Source of the DNA: an uncultured Lachnospiraceae bacterium
GTDB taxonomy: Bacteria; Bacillota_A; Clostridia; Lachnospirales; Lachnospiraceae
Assembly: GCA_947178085.1 (NCBI GenBank)
Contig: CAMWWS010000096.1
Location: 1 to 8,860 of the forward strand
Reading direction: 5' to 3'
Length of the DNA: 8,860 nt
Below are positions 1-5,309 of the stretch, one piece after another. A model generated the notes under the pieces. That model did not search any database. It was not told the origin of the DNA and saw only the letters and a list, made by a program, of their open reading frames with translations. Position 1 is the first letter of the stretch, and each line of letters starts with the position of its first letter. Both the position numbers and the translations under genes were made by a program.

Positions 1-276
1 AAACAGCGGCAGAGAGCCGTCGAAATTCTCATTGATAAACTGTTCTCCACGCGCCGCCTGAAATTCATCTCTGGACATCAGAACCGTAACAAGTCCATTG
101 CTGTTATCAAATATTTTCCTGTCGCATAGTCTTTTCAGCATAGTATATGCAGTTGTACGCTTCCAGCCAAAGGCGTCTGCACACATTTTCGCCAATTGCC
201 CTGACGCAATCGGTGCATTTTCCCATATCATATCAGCAAAGCGCTGCTCCATTTCGCCTAATTTGCATTGGTCCAT
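1..276 (-). CDS. BlaI/MecI/CopY-family transcriptional repressor, N-terminal part (cut by window edge)
   Basis: The first 92 codons, read from the minus strand starting at 276, encode a winged-helix DNA-binding domain. It begins MDQCKLGEMEQRFADMIWEN and has the family-typical recognition helix GWKRTTAYTMLKRL at about residues 37-50. From about residue 75 (ARGEQFINENFDGSL) the sequence enters the dimerisation helices. BlaI/MecI proteins are usually about 120-130 residues, so roughly a quarter is missing to the left. The start is supported by AGGAG at 286-290, nine bases upstream. Known members are dimeric repressors relieved by a membrane sensor protease (BlaR1/MecR1) or, for CopY, by copper. 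The partner gene, if any, would lie off the left edge. The promoter carries two dyads, so autoregulation is likely. Which subfamily it belongs to cannot be decided from the visible part. Confidence 0.88.
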   Translation of the reverse strand, partial: MDQCKLGEMEQRFADMIWENAPIASGQLAKMCADAFGWKRTTAYTMLKRLCDRKIFDNSNGLVTVLMSRDEFQAARGEQFINENFDGSLPLF

Positions 277-335
277 TATGAAATTCTCCTTTATTTAGAA
301 TTATTATGTAACTCTATTTTTTGATTATCTATTAA

Positions 336-354
336 TGTCTAATGTTGTTAGACA
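336..354. promoter_or_regulatory. Repressor operator dyad 1 (over transcription start)
   Basis: Perfect inverted repeat TGTCTAA-N5-TTAGACA. It covers the predicted transcription start of the repressor gene. The same half-site and spacing recur 24 bases away, which supports a real protein-binding site, probably for the adjacent BlaI-type repressor itself. Confidence 0.75.
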
Positions 355-359
355 AGTTT

Positions 360-388
360 AGTCTAACGTCATTAGACAGGTTTGTCAA
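360..388 (-). promoter_or_regulatory. Promoter of the BlaI-family repressor gene
   Basis: On the minus strand, TTGACA (383-388) is a perfect -35 box. It is followed by a 17-base spacer and TAGACT (360-365) as the -10. Transcription would start near 353, giving a leader of about 77 bases. The spacer and -10 coincide with one operator dyad and the start point with the other. Confidence 0.75.
361..377. promoter_or_regulatory. Repressor operator dyad 2 (over -10 and spacer)
   Basis: Perfect inverted repeat GTCTAA-N5-TTAGAC, the second copy of the dyad at 336-354, with centres 24 bases apart. It overlaps the -10 box and the promoter spacer of the repressor gene, so bound protein would block RNA polymerase. 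Confidence 0.75.
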
Positions 389-414
389 TTGTTGTCCGGT
401 AAATTTATGGATTT

Positions 415-443
415 TTTACTTTTATCGCTGCTAAGTATATGAT
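415..443 (+). promoter_or_regulatory. Promoter of the flavin reductase-like gene
   Basis: TTTACT (415-420), a 17-base spacer, then TATGAT (438-443). An overlapping TATACT at 443-448 is an alternative -10. The predicted start near 450 gives a leader of about 99 bases that contains the tandem repeats at 470-514. The promoter lies outside the two BlaI-type operators, so co-regulation with the divergent repressor is possible but not shown. Confidence 0.55.
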
Positions 444-469
444 ATACTAAGCTCAGGCTCAGCAGCAAA

Positions 470-511
470 GAAAACACAAGCGTTGCTAGTGAAAACACAA
501 GCGTTGCTTGT
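470..511. repeat. Two tandem 21-bp near-palindromic repeats in the leader
   Basis: A 21-base unit beginning GAAAACACAAGCGTTGCT occurs twice in a row (470-490 and 491-511) with one mismatch. Each unit is itself an inverted repeat. The first is CAC-A-AGC-GTT-GCT-A-GTG with one mismatched pair. The second, extended to 494-514, is a perfect AACACAAGC-GTT-GCTTGTGTT with 9-bp arms. A short GCTCAG duplication (451-462) lies just upstream. No U-run follows the hairpins, so they are not a simple terminator. Confidence 0.85.
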
Positions 512-548
512 GTTGTAATAATAACAAAAATCAAAAGGAGAGTTTATC

Positions 549-1052
549 ATGCACGCATTTCAACAATTTCCAATTGAACAGCTGGAGATTAATCCGTTTG
601 AGAAAATAGGTAAAGAATGGGCTTTGGTTTCAGCCGGTTCCAAAAAAAAGGCAAATACCATGACAATAAGCTGGGGCGGCGTAGGCGTCCTTTGGGGAAA
701 AAATGTAGCATTTATTTTCATCCGTGATTCAAGATATACTAAGGAATTCATAGACGCCAATGATTTCTTCTCCGTTTCCTTTTTGAATAATCAATATAGA
801 GAAGCCCTTAATTATTGCGGCTCACACTCGGGAAGGGATGAAGATAAGCTGAAAAATGCAGGACTTAATTGGAATTATAAACTTTCTATCCCGTTTGTTG
901 ACGAAGGTAATCTGGTTCTGCTCTGCCAAAAGCTGTCTGCGACAAAAATAAATGAGGATTCTTTTCTAGCTCCGGACATCAAAAAATGGTATACAGACGG
1001 AGATATGCATACCATGTATGTAGCTGAGATTCTTGAAGTGCTGGCAAGATAA
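549..1052 (+). CDS. Flavin reductase-like FMN-binding protein
   Basis: A 167-residue protein matching the flavin reductase-like (split beta-barrel) FMN family, whose members are usually 150-200 residues. Visible family motifs are NTMTISWGG (36-44), the FMN-binding strand and loop; RDSRYTKEFI (59-68); YCGSHSGRDEDK (89-100); and a C-terminal DMHTMYVAEI (152-161). No transmembrane or signal segment is seen, so it should be cytosolic. Members bind FMN and reduce flavins or small substrates with NAD(P)H, but many gut homologues have no defined substrate. AAAGGAG at 534-540 lies eight bases before the ATG, fixing the start. The gene is monocistronic, divergent from the BlaI-type repressor and convergent with the MerR gene. 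The family is confident; the substrate is unknown. Confidence 0.9.
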   Translation: MHAFQQFPIEQLEINPFEKIGKEWALVSAGSKKKANTMTISWGGVGVLWGKNVAFIFIRDSRYTKEFIDANDFFSVSFLNNQYREALNYCGSHSGRDEDKLKNAGLNWNYKLSIPFVDEGNLVLLCQKLSATKINEDSFLAPDIKKWYTDGDMHTMYVAEILEVLAR

Positions 1053-1064
1053 TTAAAATTCACA

Positions 1065-1110
1065 GCTCCCGACCATTGGTTTTCCAACAGTCGGGAGCCA
1101 TTTTATTTTA
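1065..1110 (+). terminator. Rho-independent terminator after the flavin reductase gene, possibly bidirectional
   Basis: Perfect 9-bp stem GCTCCCGAC (1065-1073) / GTCGGGAGC (1090-1098). Inside it is a second small stem, TTGG-TTTT-CCAA. The T-rich tail CATTTTATTTTA follows on the plus strand. It starts 12 bases after the stop codon. On the minus strand the tail is less T-rich, but the element lies between two convergent genes and may also stop MerR transcripts. Confidence 0.85.
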
Positions 1111-1120
1111 TACAGTATAG

Positions 1121-1924
1121 TTACTTCTTTCTAATCGGGAAATACACCTCTGTCTCCCAATCTTCCGGAGAAGGAGTGTCGAACTGAGTCTTGATATAAA
1201 GGTCAAAAGGAGCGCCGGCATATTCGTAGCCGTTTTCAATGATCCATGATACTATGGCGCCATAGGCTTCCGAAAGAGTGGAATATCCTCCTCGATGAAC
1301 CGTCATCGCACACTCCTGCGGCTCCATAATAATATCCGCCTTTTCCTTTTCCTTAATTTCAATAAACACTTCCACATCGGATGATTCATGATTGAATTCA
1401 TCATCGAAGTATCTCGCCCCATTCAAACCGGTAGGAGTAACCTTCTCTCTGGGTACACGCTCAAACAACGTCCCATAGTACTTTCCAAATTCATCCACTC
1501 CCATTATGGCACGATTCGCCAGCACATTCATAGCCGGAGAGTTTTTAACCTCAATAGTATAGCTCTTCTGATAAGTCATAATATCACCTGTCCTTTCAAA
1601 TACTGAAATGTGTGTCTGAAGCTCATTCAGGATTATAGCTCTTTCCTGTTGCTCATGCTTCAGCTTTTCCTTCTGCTGCCGCAGCATTGCAGAGATATCT
1701 CTGTTGTCCGAAAGGATAATGATATGTTGAATTTCTTCCAACGAAAAGCCATATCGCTTCAACCGTTGAATATAGTTCATAGTATCGATCTGTTCTGTCT
1801 GATAATATCGATATCCGGTAAAACGGTCCACCTCAGCCGGCATCAATAATCCAATTTTGTCATAATGATGAAGTGTTTTAACACTCACCTGACAGACTTT
1901 GGAAAATTCTCCAATCTGCAACAT
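1121..1924 (-). CDS. MerR-family regulator with GyrI/BmrR-like effector-binding domain
   Basis: 267 residues. Residues 1-70 are a MerR DNA-binding domain: helix-turn-helix GEFSKVCQVSVKTLHHYDKIGLL, then the wing RFTGYRYY. A coiled-coil linker (about 76-112, with RQQKEKLKHEQQER) supports dimerisation. Residues about 121-267 form a GyrI-like effector domain with the typical DVEVFIEI and closing ETEVYFPI strands. Such proteins bind hydrophobic or cationic compounds and activate drug-efflux or detoxification genes by untwisting promoters with overlong spacers. AAAGGAG at 1934-1940 fixes the start. Its own promoter has exactly that architecture, so autoregulation is likely. No transporter is co-transcribed with it; the MATE pump 3.4 kb away has a normal 17-bp promoter and is not an obvious target. 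The ligand is unknown. Confidence 0.92.
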   Translation of the reverse strand: MLQIGEFSKVCQVSVKTLHHYDKIGLLMPAEVDRFTGYRYYQTEQIDTMNYIQRLKRYGFSLEEIQHIIILSDNRDISAMLRQQKEKLKHEQQERAIILNELQTHISVFERTGDIMTYQKSYTIEVKNSPAMNVLANRAIMGVDEFGKYYGTLFERVPREKVTPTGLNGARYFDDEFNHESSDVEVFIEIKEKEKADIIMEPQECAMTVHRGGYSTLSEAYGAIVSWIIENGYEYAGAPFDLYIKTQFDTPSPEDWETEVYFPIRKK

Positions 1925-1948
1925 AGTCTCTTACTCCTTTCGTCATGA

Positions 1949-1962
1949 TAGATTCGAATCTA
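1949..1962. promoter_or_regulatory. 14-bp perfect palindrome at the MerR gene transcription start
   Basis: TAGATTCGAATCTA is perfectly self-complementary and falls at about +1 to +13 of the predicted MerR transcript. It has no loop, so a DNA-binding dyad is more plausible than an RNA hairpin. It is separate from the MerR dyad at 1975-1995 and could bind a second regulator. Confidence 0.4.
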
Positions 1963-1967
1963 CAGGT

Positions 1968-1998
1968 AATATACACTCTGACCTTACAGGAGAGTCAA
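1968..1998 (-). promoter_or_regulatory. MerR-type promoter with 19-bp spacer and operator dyad
   Basis: On the minus strand, TTGACT (1993-1998) and TATATT (1968-1973) are separated by 19 bases, the overlong spacing expected for MerR-activated promoters. Within the spacer and edge of the -35 lies the dyad ACTCT-N11-AGAGT (1975-1995). The regulator gene begins 44 bases past the -10. Confidence 0.8.
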
Positions 1999-2047
1999 TA
2001 CCTTTTTTTACTTTTAATTAAGCTTCTGATTATTTTACGACACTCTT

Positions 2048-2076
2048 TTGCATTGGGCGGTACTACATGATATAAT
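2048..2076 (+). promoter_or_regulatory. Promoter of the sortase gene (extended -10)
   Basis: A perfect TATAAT (2071-2076) is preceded by TGA, forming an extended -10 (TGN). TTGCAT at 2048-2053 is a weak -35 at 17-base spacing. Transcription would start near 2083, practically at the ATG at 2084. Confidence 0.65.
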
Positions 2077-2083
2077 AGCACAT

Positions 2084-2935
2084 ATGAAAAAAACATTAAA
2101 AAAACATACCAATAAAAAATATATACATAAGAAACAAGTTAATATGAGACATATTCATAAGAAAAACTCCTATAAATTTCCGCTTTGGCAGTTTATAGTT
2201 CTCTTGATATGCATTCCGACTTTTTGCATCTCGACATACTTCTTTTTCGAGTCGCTGTTGCGTTATCGTGCGGAAGATCAAGCCAACGCGCAGATTGCAC
2301 AACCAATACAGGAAAAACGTGAACAGCAGAAATCGTCGGAATCAGAATCAACAATATATGATATATTCACGGAATATGAGGCATTGTGGGAGCAGAATCA
2401 TGATTTTGCCGGCTGGCTGTATATAGATGATACAAGAATTGATTATCCGGTCATGCATACACCGGATGACCCCGAATATTACCTGCACAGAGCCTTTGAC
2501 CGCTCTGATGCCAACAGCGGCAGTCTGTTTATAGACGGTTCCTATTCAGCGGATGGAAATTCTCTGTTGATCCACGGACATCATATGAAAGATAAAAGCA
2601 TGTTTGGTTCACTGACAGATTACAAATCATATGATTTTGCCACCACCCATTCCGTCATACATTTTGATACGCTGACGGAAGAACGGAACTATGAAGTGCT
2701 TGCCGCATTTTACTGGGATCCGTCTTACGAACCGGAAACGGAGCCGTTTCGTTACTATGAATACTCTGATTTTTCTTCGCAGGAAATTTTTGATGAATAT
2801 ATCAGTCGGGTAAGAGCATGTGCAATTTATGACACTGGCGTCAGTGTCTCGTATGGAGATCATATCCTTACGCTTTCTACCTGTAATTATCATGCCAATA
2901 ACGGCCGGTTTGTAGTAGTCGCTGTTTCTAACTGA
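2084..2935 (+). CDS. srtB: Class B sortase (membrane-anchored transpeptidase)
   Basis: 283 residues from the ATG at 2084. A very basic N-terminus (Lys/His-rich, residues 1-31) precedes one membrane helix (about 34-55), giving an N-in topology with the catalytic domain outside. The catalytic set is visible: His166 in LIHGHHM, Cys267 in TLSTC and Arg275 in NGRFVVVA. The TLSTC and RFVVVA endings are class B-like. Sortases cleave a sorting motif between Thr and Gly and join the protein to a peptidoglycan cross-bridge amine. The convergent neighbour carries an IPKTG signal and is the obvious substrate. The start is uncertain: an in-frame TTG (2048) lies inside the promoter, and neither ATG 2084 nor ATG 2144 (263 residues) has a Shine-Dalgarno site. 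The function is confident; the start is not. Confidence 0.93.
   Translation: MKKTLKKHTNKKYIHKKQVNMRHIHKKNSYKFPLWQFIVLLICIPTFCISTYFFFESLLRYRAEDQANAQIAQPIQEKREQQKSSESESTIYDIFTEYEALWEQNHDFAGWLYIDDTRIDYPVMHTPDDPEYYLHRAFDRSDANSGSLFIDGSYSADGNSLLIHGHHMKDKSMFGSLTDYKSYDFATTHSVIHFDTLTEERNYEVLAAFYWDPSYEPETEPFRYYEYSDFSSQEIFDEYISRVRACAIYDTGVSVSYGDHILTLSTCNYHANNGRFVVVAVSN
2121..2164 (+). repeat. 30-bp-period near-repeat in the sortase N-terminus
   Basis: ATATACATAAGAAA (2121-2134) recurs as ATATTCATAAGAAA (2151-2164), 13 of 14 bases identical. It encodes the repeated basic peptide IHKK. The stretch is strongly A-rich and lies between two possible start codons, so part of it may be untranslated leader. Confidence 0.6.
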
Positions 2936-2945
2936 CAAACCGGCC
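2903..2945. repeat. 11-bp inverted repeat enclosing the sortase stop codon
   Basis: GGCCGGTTTGT (2903-2913) and ACAAACCGGCC (2935-2945) are perfect complements, with 21 bases between. The left arm encodes the Gly-Arg-Phe of the active site; the right arm begins at the last base of the TGA stop (2933-2935). In RNA it would be a strong GC-rich stem closing over the stop codon. It has no U-tail. Confidence 0.8.
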
Positions 2946-2955
2946 ATGTCTAATG

Positions 2956-2996
2956 TATAGGATATGCATGCATATCCCATGCATGTATATTCTATG
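2956..2996. terminator. Long hairpin/palindrome between the convergent sortase and surface-protein genes
   Basis: Two overlapping symmetries are present. One is an 18-bp perfect palindrome, GGATATGCATGCATATCC (2960-2977). The other is a longer stem pairing 2956-2973 with 2979-2996 around the loop ATCCC; as plus-strand RNA its only imperfections are G-U pairs. It ends one base before the surface-protein stop codon (2998-3000). A hairpin between convergent genes suggests a bidirectional transcript end, but no U-run follows on either strand, so classical termination is uncertain. Confidence 0.45.
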
Positions 2997-2997
2997 C

Positions 2998-5022
2998 TTA
3001 ATTATCCTGCTTTCGTTTCCTAATTATTAAATTGCACACTGTCGCGCTGATTCCTACTAATGATATGATACATAGTGCAGCCCACCACCCTATCAGAGAA
3101 TCATCGCCGGTTTTCGGTATTTCCGTGCTATCAATCAACATCTTGTCACTGACGGGTATTTCCACTACCGTATTTGCGTTTGTATCTACATTTACTTTTG
3201 CATCTACATTGGCATCTGTGTATGAATCATGTGTATTTTCCACGGTTTCGTAGATATTCTCGTCTTTATCTTCGTTATCTTCTTTATCTCCGTTATCTTC
3301 TTTATATTCGTTATCCTCTTTATCTCCGTTATCTTCATTATTGCTAGGCGGACTTTGTAAAGGCTGAATATTAAATGACAATGACAGATTAGAAGCCAAG
3401 TGTCCACGCTCCAGATAGAACATCTTTAATGTGTGCGTTGTATTGTCGGCAAAGGTATTTCCATTAAACTCAACACCACCCAAATTTGAGTTTTCTCCAT
3501 ATGCAGTCACAAAAAAATCATATAAAGTACGCTTTTCTCCCTCAACATTAATCTCGCCGGTAGCAAAATTTATTGATAATTTTAACGCATCATGAATCCC
3601 TCCCAGATCGGCAACCAGCACATCATCAATAAAAATCCAGACATCGTCGTCACCGGAAAATTCGAAAATCATATCGGAAGCACCAGTATCGCCGTTTACA
3701 CGCCCGCCCACCGGCTGCACAAACGACATTTCCAGAGTTAATCCGAGATAGTGATTTAAATTTGGAGCATAGCATTTGATATAGCTGTTCCCGTCAGCCT
3801 CGATAGGGTCATAGTCAGAATTCCCTTCTCCCTGCTTTTTTATATCTTGATAAGCAAGCTGATAACTCCCATCATTGTTCTCAATATACGAATCAAATAC
3901 ATCATATGCTGTATTAAAAGGAAAAAACTGCCCAGAATATATATTACCTTCTGTTTCCTTTGCGACACCCGGAGAATTATACAAAGTAAACGAGTTAGTA
4001 CTTTTATTAATCGAAGCAAAGTTTAATCGACTGTCATAATAATAATAGCCATCTGCTCTCTGCCGAAACAAACCCTGTACGGCGATATAGCTTTCTTTAT
4101 ATTGATTAGGTACATTAGGAGAAAATAAATAGGCAAGAGATTCTGTCATATTATCTTCGGTAAAATAGGCCGAACTATCCTCAGTGTCGGCATATCGACC
4201 ATAGTTACTTTCATTCGATAAATTTAGTCTCGGAAATCCATCATATAATCTATTCCGCACAATTCCGAACCATCTCCCTGTATGATACTCATTCCAGGTA
4301 CCATAATCACCTAACTGTATACCACCAGCAGTAATAGTCTCACAATAATCGTACTTGTCATTGCCCCGATAACCAAAACGCAATAAATGGTTTTTAGATA
4401 TACCTAGATTATATGTTGTAACATATGGATCTTTCTCTACATCCGGTACCATTTCATTGATTTTATCATCCCAAATCGACCATTTATAATAGTAATCATG
4501 CGCCACCTCGCGGCTGCCATCAGGAATATCACCTTGCGAGTAATCAAACAAATTAACAGTAACCCCCGGAGGATTCATACCTTCAACTATACACTCTTCC
4601 AATATCGCATCAGTTAGTTTTAATTCATTGTCTGTATTGTCTGCCTCTGCATCGCCATTCTCCGTATCCCCATCAACAAGAACTGCTACTGTGCCATCCT
4701 GATCCTTCGCATCTTCCTCTGATATATCATTCCCGTTCACGGACTGTTCATCAACAGTTTCCGCCTGCTCTTCAGACTCGCCTTCTTCTGATGTTTCCTT
4801 CAGGCTCTCCGGCTGGCTTACTGTTGTTTCACCCTGCCCTTCCGACTGAACTTCTGTCGTTTCGCTCTGCTCTTCCGACTGAACTTCTGTCGTTTCGCTC
4901 AGCCCTTCCGGCTGCAGCGTCTCAGCAAACACCGACATTCCCTGCATGTTCAGCCCTATCACAGCTATAACCAGCAATACAACCGCCAAAATCCTCTTTA
5001 CCATTCTGTTCTTTTCCATCAT
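2998..5022 (-). CDS. Sortase-anchored surface protein with fibro-slime domain
   Basis: 674 residues from the ATG at 5022. That start is preferred over the upstream ATG at 5046 because GAGG (5031-5034) is eight bases before it. A signal peptide (1-33, basic then ILAVVLLVIAVI, cleavage after SVFA) is followed by an acidic Glu/Ser/Thr-rich stretch (to about 135) with 11-residue repeats. The region from VTVNLFDYS (154-162) to about 440 is not otherwise recognised. Residues about 444-552 match the fibro-slime domain: FSGDDDVWIFIDD, LGGIHDALKLSINFATG and HTLKMFYLERGHLASNL. Next come Asp/Lys hexapeptide repeats (564-587), the IPKTG sorting signal (635-639), a membrane helix (643-667) and the tail RKRKQDN. 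It should be exported and wall-linked by the convergent class B sortase. Adhesive or matrix roles are only inferred. Confidence 0.9.
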   Translation of the reverse strand: MMEKNRMVKRILAVVLLVIAVIGLNMQGMSVFAETLQPEGLSETTEVQSEEQSETTEVQSEGQGETTVSQPESLKETSEEGESEEQAETVDEQSVNGNDISEEDAKDQDGTVAVLVDGDTENGDAEADNTDNELKLTDAILEECIVEGMNPPGVTVNLFDYSQGDIPDGSREVAHDYYYKWSIWDDKINEMVPDVEKDPYVTTYNLGISKNHLLRFGYRGNDKYDYCETITAGGIQLGDYGTWNEYHTGRWFGIVRNRLYDGFPRLNLSNESNYGRYADTEDSSAYFTEDNMTESLAYLFSPNVPNQYKESYIAVQGLFRQRADGYYYYDSRLNFASINKSTNSFTLYNSPGVAKETEGNIYSGQFFPFNTAYDVFDSYIENNDGSYQLAYQDIKKQGEGNSDYDPIEADGNSYIKCYAPNLNHYLGLTLEMSFVQPVGGRVNGDTGASDMIFEFSGDDDVWIFIDDVLVADLGGIHDALKLSINFATGEINVEGEKRTLYDFFVTAYGENSNLGGVEFNGNTFADNTTHTLKMFYLERGHLASNLSLSFNIQPLQSPPSNNEDNGDKEDNEYKEDNGDKEDNEDKDENIYETVENTHDSYTDANVDAKVNVDTNANTVVEIPVSDKMLIDSTEIPKTGDDSLIGWWAALCIISLVGISATVCNLIIRKRKQDN
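3262..3333 (-). repeat. Four 18-bp tandem repeats (DNGDKE-type) in the stalk of the surface protein
   Basis: The minus strand encodes DNGDKE-DNEYKE-DNGDKE-DNEDKD, four degenerate hexapeptide units just before the anchor. The charged, low-complexity sequence is typical of a flexible wall-spanning linker. Copy number may vary by slippage. Confidence 0.85.
4840..4900 (-). repeat. 33-bp-period tandem repeat in the N-terminal acidic region
   Basis: A 28-base block occurs identically at 4840-4867 and 4873-4900, period 33. It encodes SETTEVQSE twice, and a degenerate third copy reads GETTVSQPE. Near-perfect DNA identity suggests a recent duplication in the exposed N-terminal region. Confidence 0.85.
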
Positions 5023-5073
5023 ATCTATCGCCTCATTGTTGCACATTCTTTGTAAAATAAAGTATCAATTATT

Positions 5074-5102
5074 ATTTTAACGCATATATATCACTTTTTC
5101 AA
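5074..5102 (-). promoter_or_regulatory. Promoter of the fibro-slime surface-protein gene
   Basis: On the minus strand, TTGAAA (5097-5102), a 17-base spacer and TAAAAT (5074-5079). Start near 5067 gives a leader of about 45 bases to the ATG at 5022, containing the GAGG site. The 263-base gap to the MATE gene holds this promoter, the MATE promoter and its dyads; I see no gene in it. Confidence 0.75.
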
Positions 5103-5211
5103 TAATTATGAGCTTATTTTTTGCAAACTTCCTATTCCTTCATTTTGATTTTGTCCTTTACACTTTTTGATTTTTCCTCAAGGGAGAGTTCGAATCAGCA
5201 AAACAGCACAG

Positions 5212-5240
5212 TAGAAATGTTCATATTTTTGTAGTACAAT
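5212..5240 (+). promoter_or_regulatory. Promoter of the MATE transporter gene
   Basis: TAGAAA (5212-5217), a 17-base spacer and TACAAT (5235-5240). The predicted start near 5247 gives a leader of about 63 bases. Confidence 0.6.
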
Positions 5241-5293
5241 ATCTTCGTTGATAACAGCGATGTGACATCAACAAGAGTGACAGTACGAAGATA
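5240..5293. promoter_or_regulatory. Nested dyads in the MATE promoter-leader region
   Basis: Three symmetries overlap: 9-bp arms TATCTTCGT (5240-5248) / ACGAAGATA (5285-5293); GTTGAT (5247-5252) / ATCAAC (5267-5272); and the tight dyad GATGT-G-ACATC (5259-5269). They lie just downstream of the -10 and before the AGGAG at 5297-5301. They could be operator sites or alternative leader structures. Confidence 0.45.
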
Positions 5294-5309
5294 GTCAGGA
5301 GATATTAAA

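Noticed and set aside
98..298. Plus-strand 66-codon open frame opposite the repressor gene
   Set aside because: The minus strand reads as a BlaI-type winged helix with a good ribosome site and promoter, so the plus-strand frame is a shadow.
470..514. Possible small CRISPR-like array
   Set aside because: Only two directly abutting units with almost no spacer, and no cas genes. It is a tandem palindrome, not an array.
2627..2980. 117-codon minus-strand open frame across the sortase 3' end
   Set aside because: Antisense to conserved catalytic codons of the sortase and starting inside the hairpin region; the composition is not protein-like.
5179..5200. GTTCGAATC resembling the T-loop of a tRNA or an attachment site
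   Set aside because: The flanking bases do not form a T-stem, no acceptor stem or anticodon arm is present, and no integrase or duplicate end is seen.
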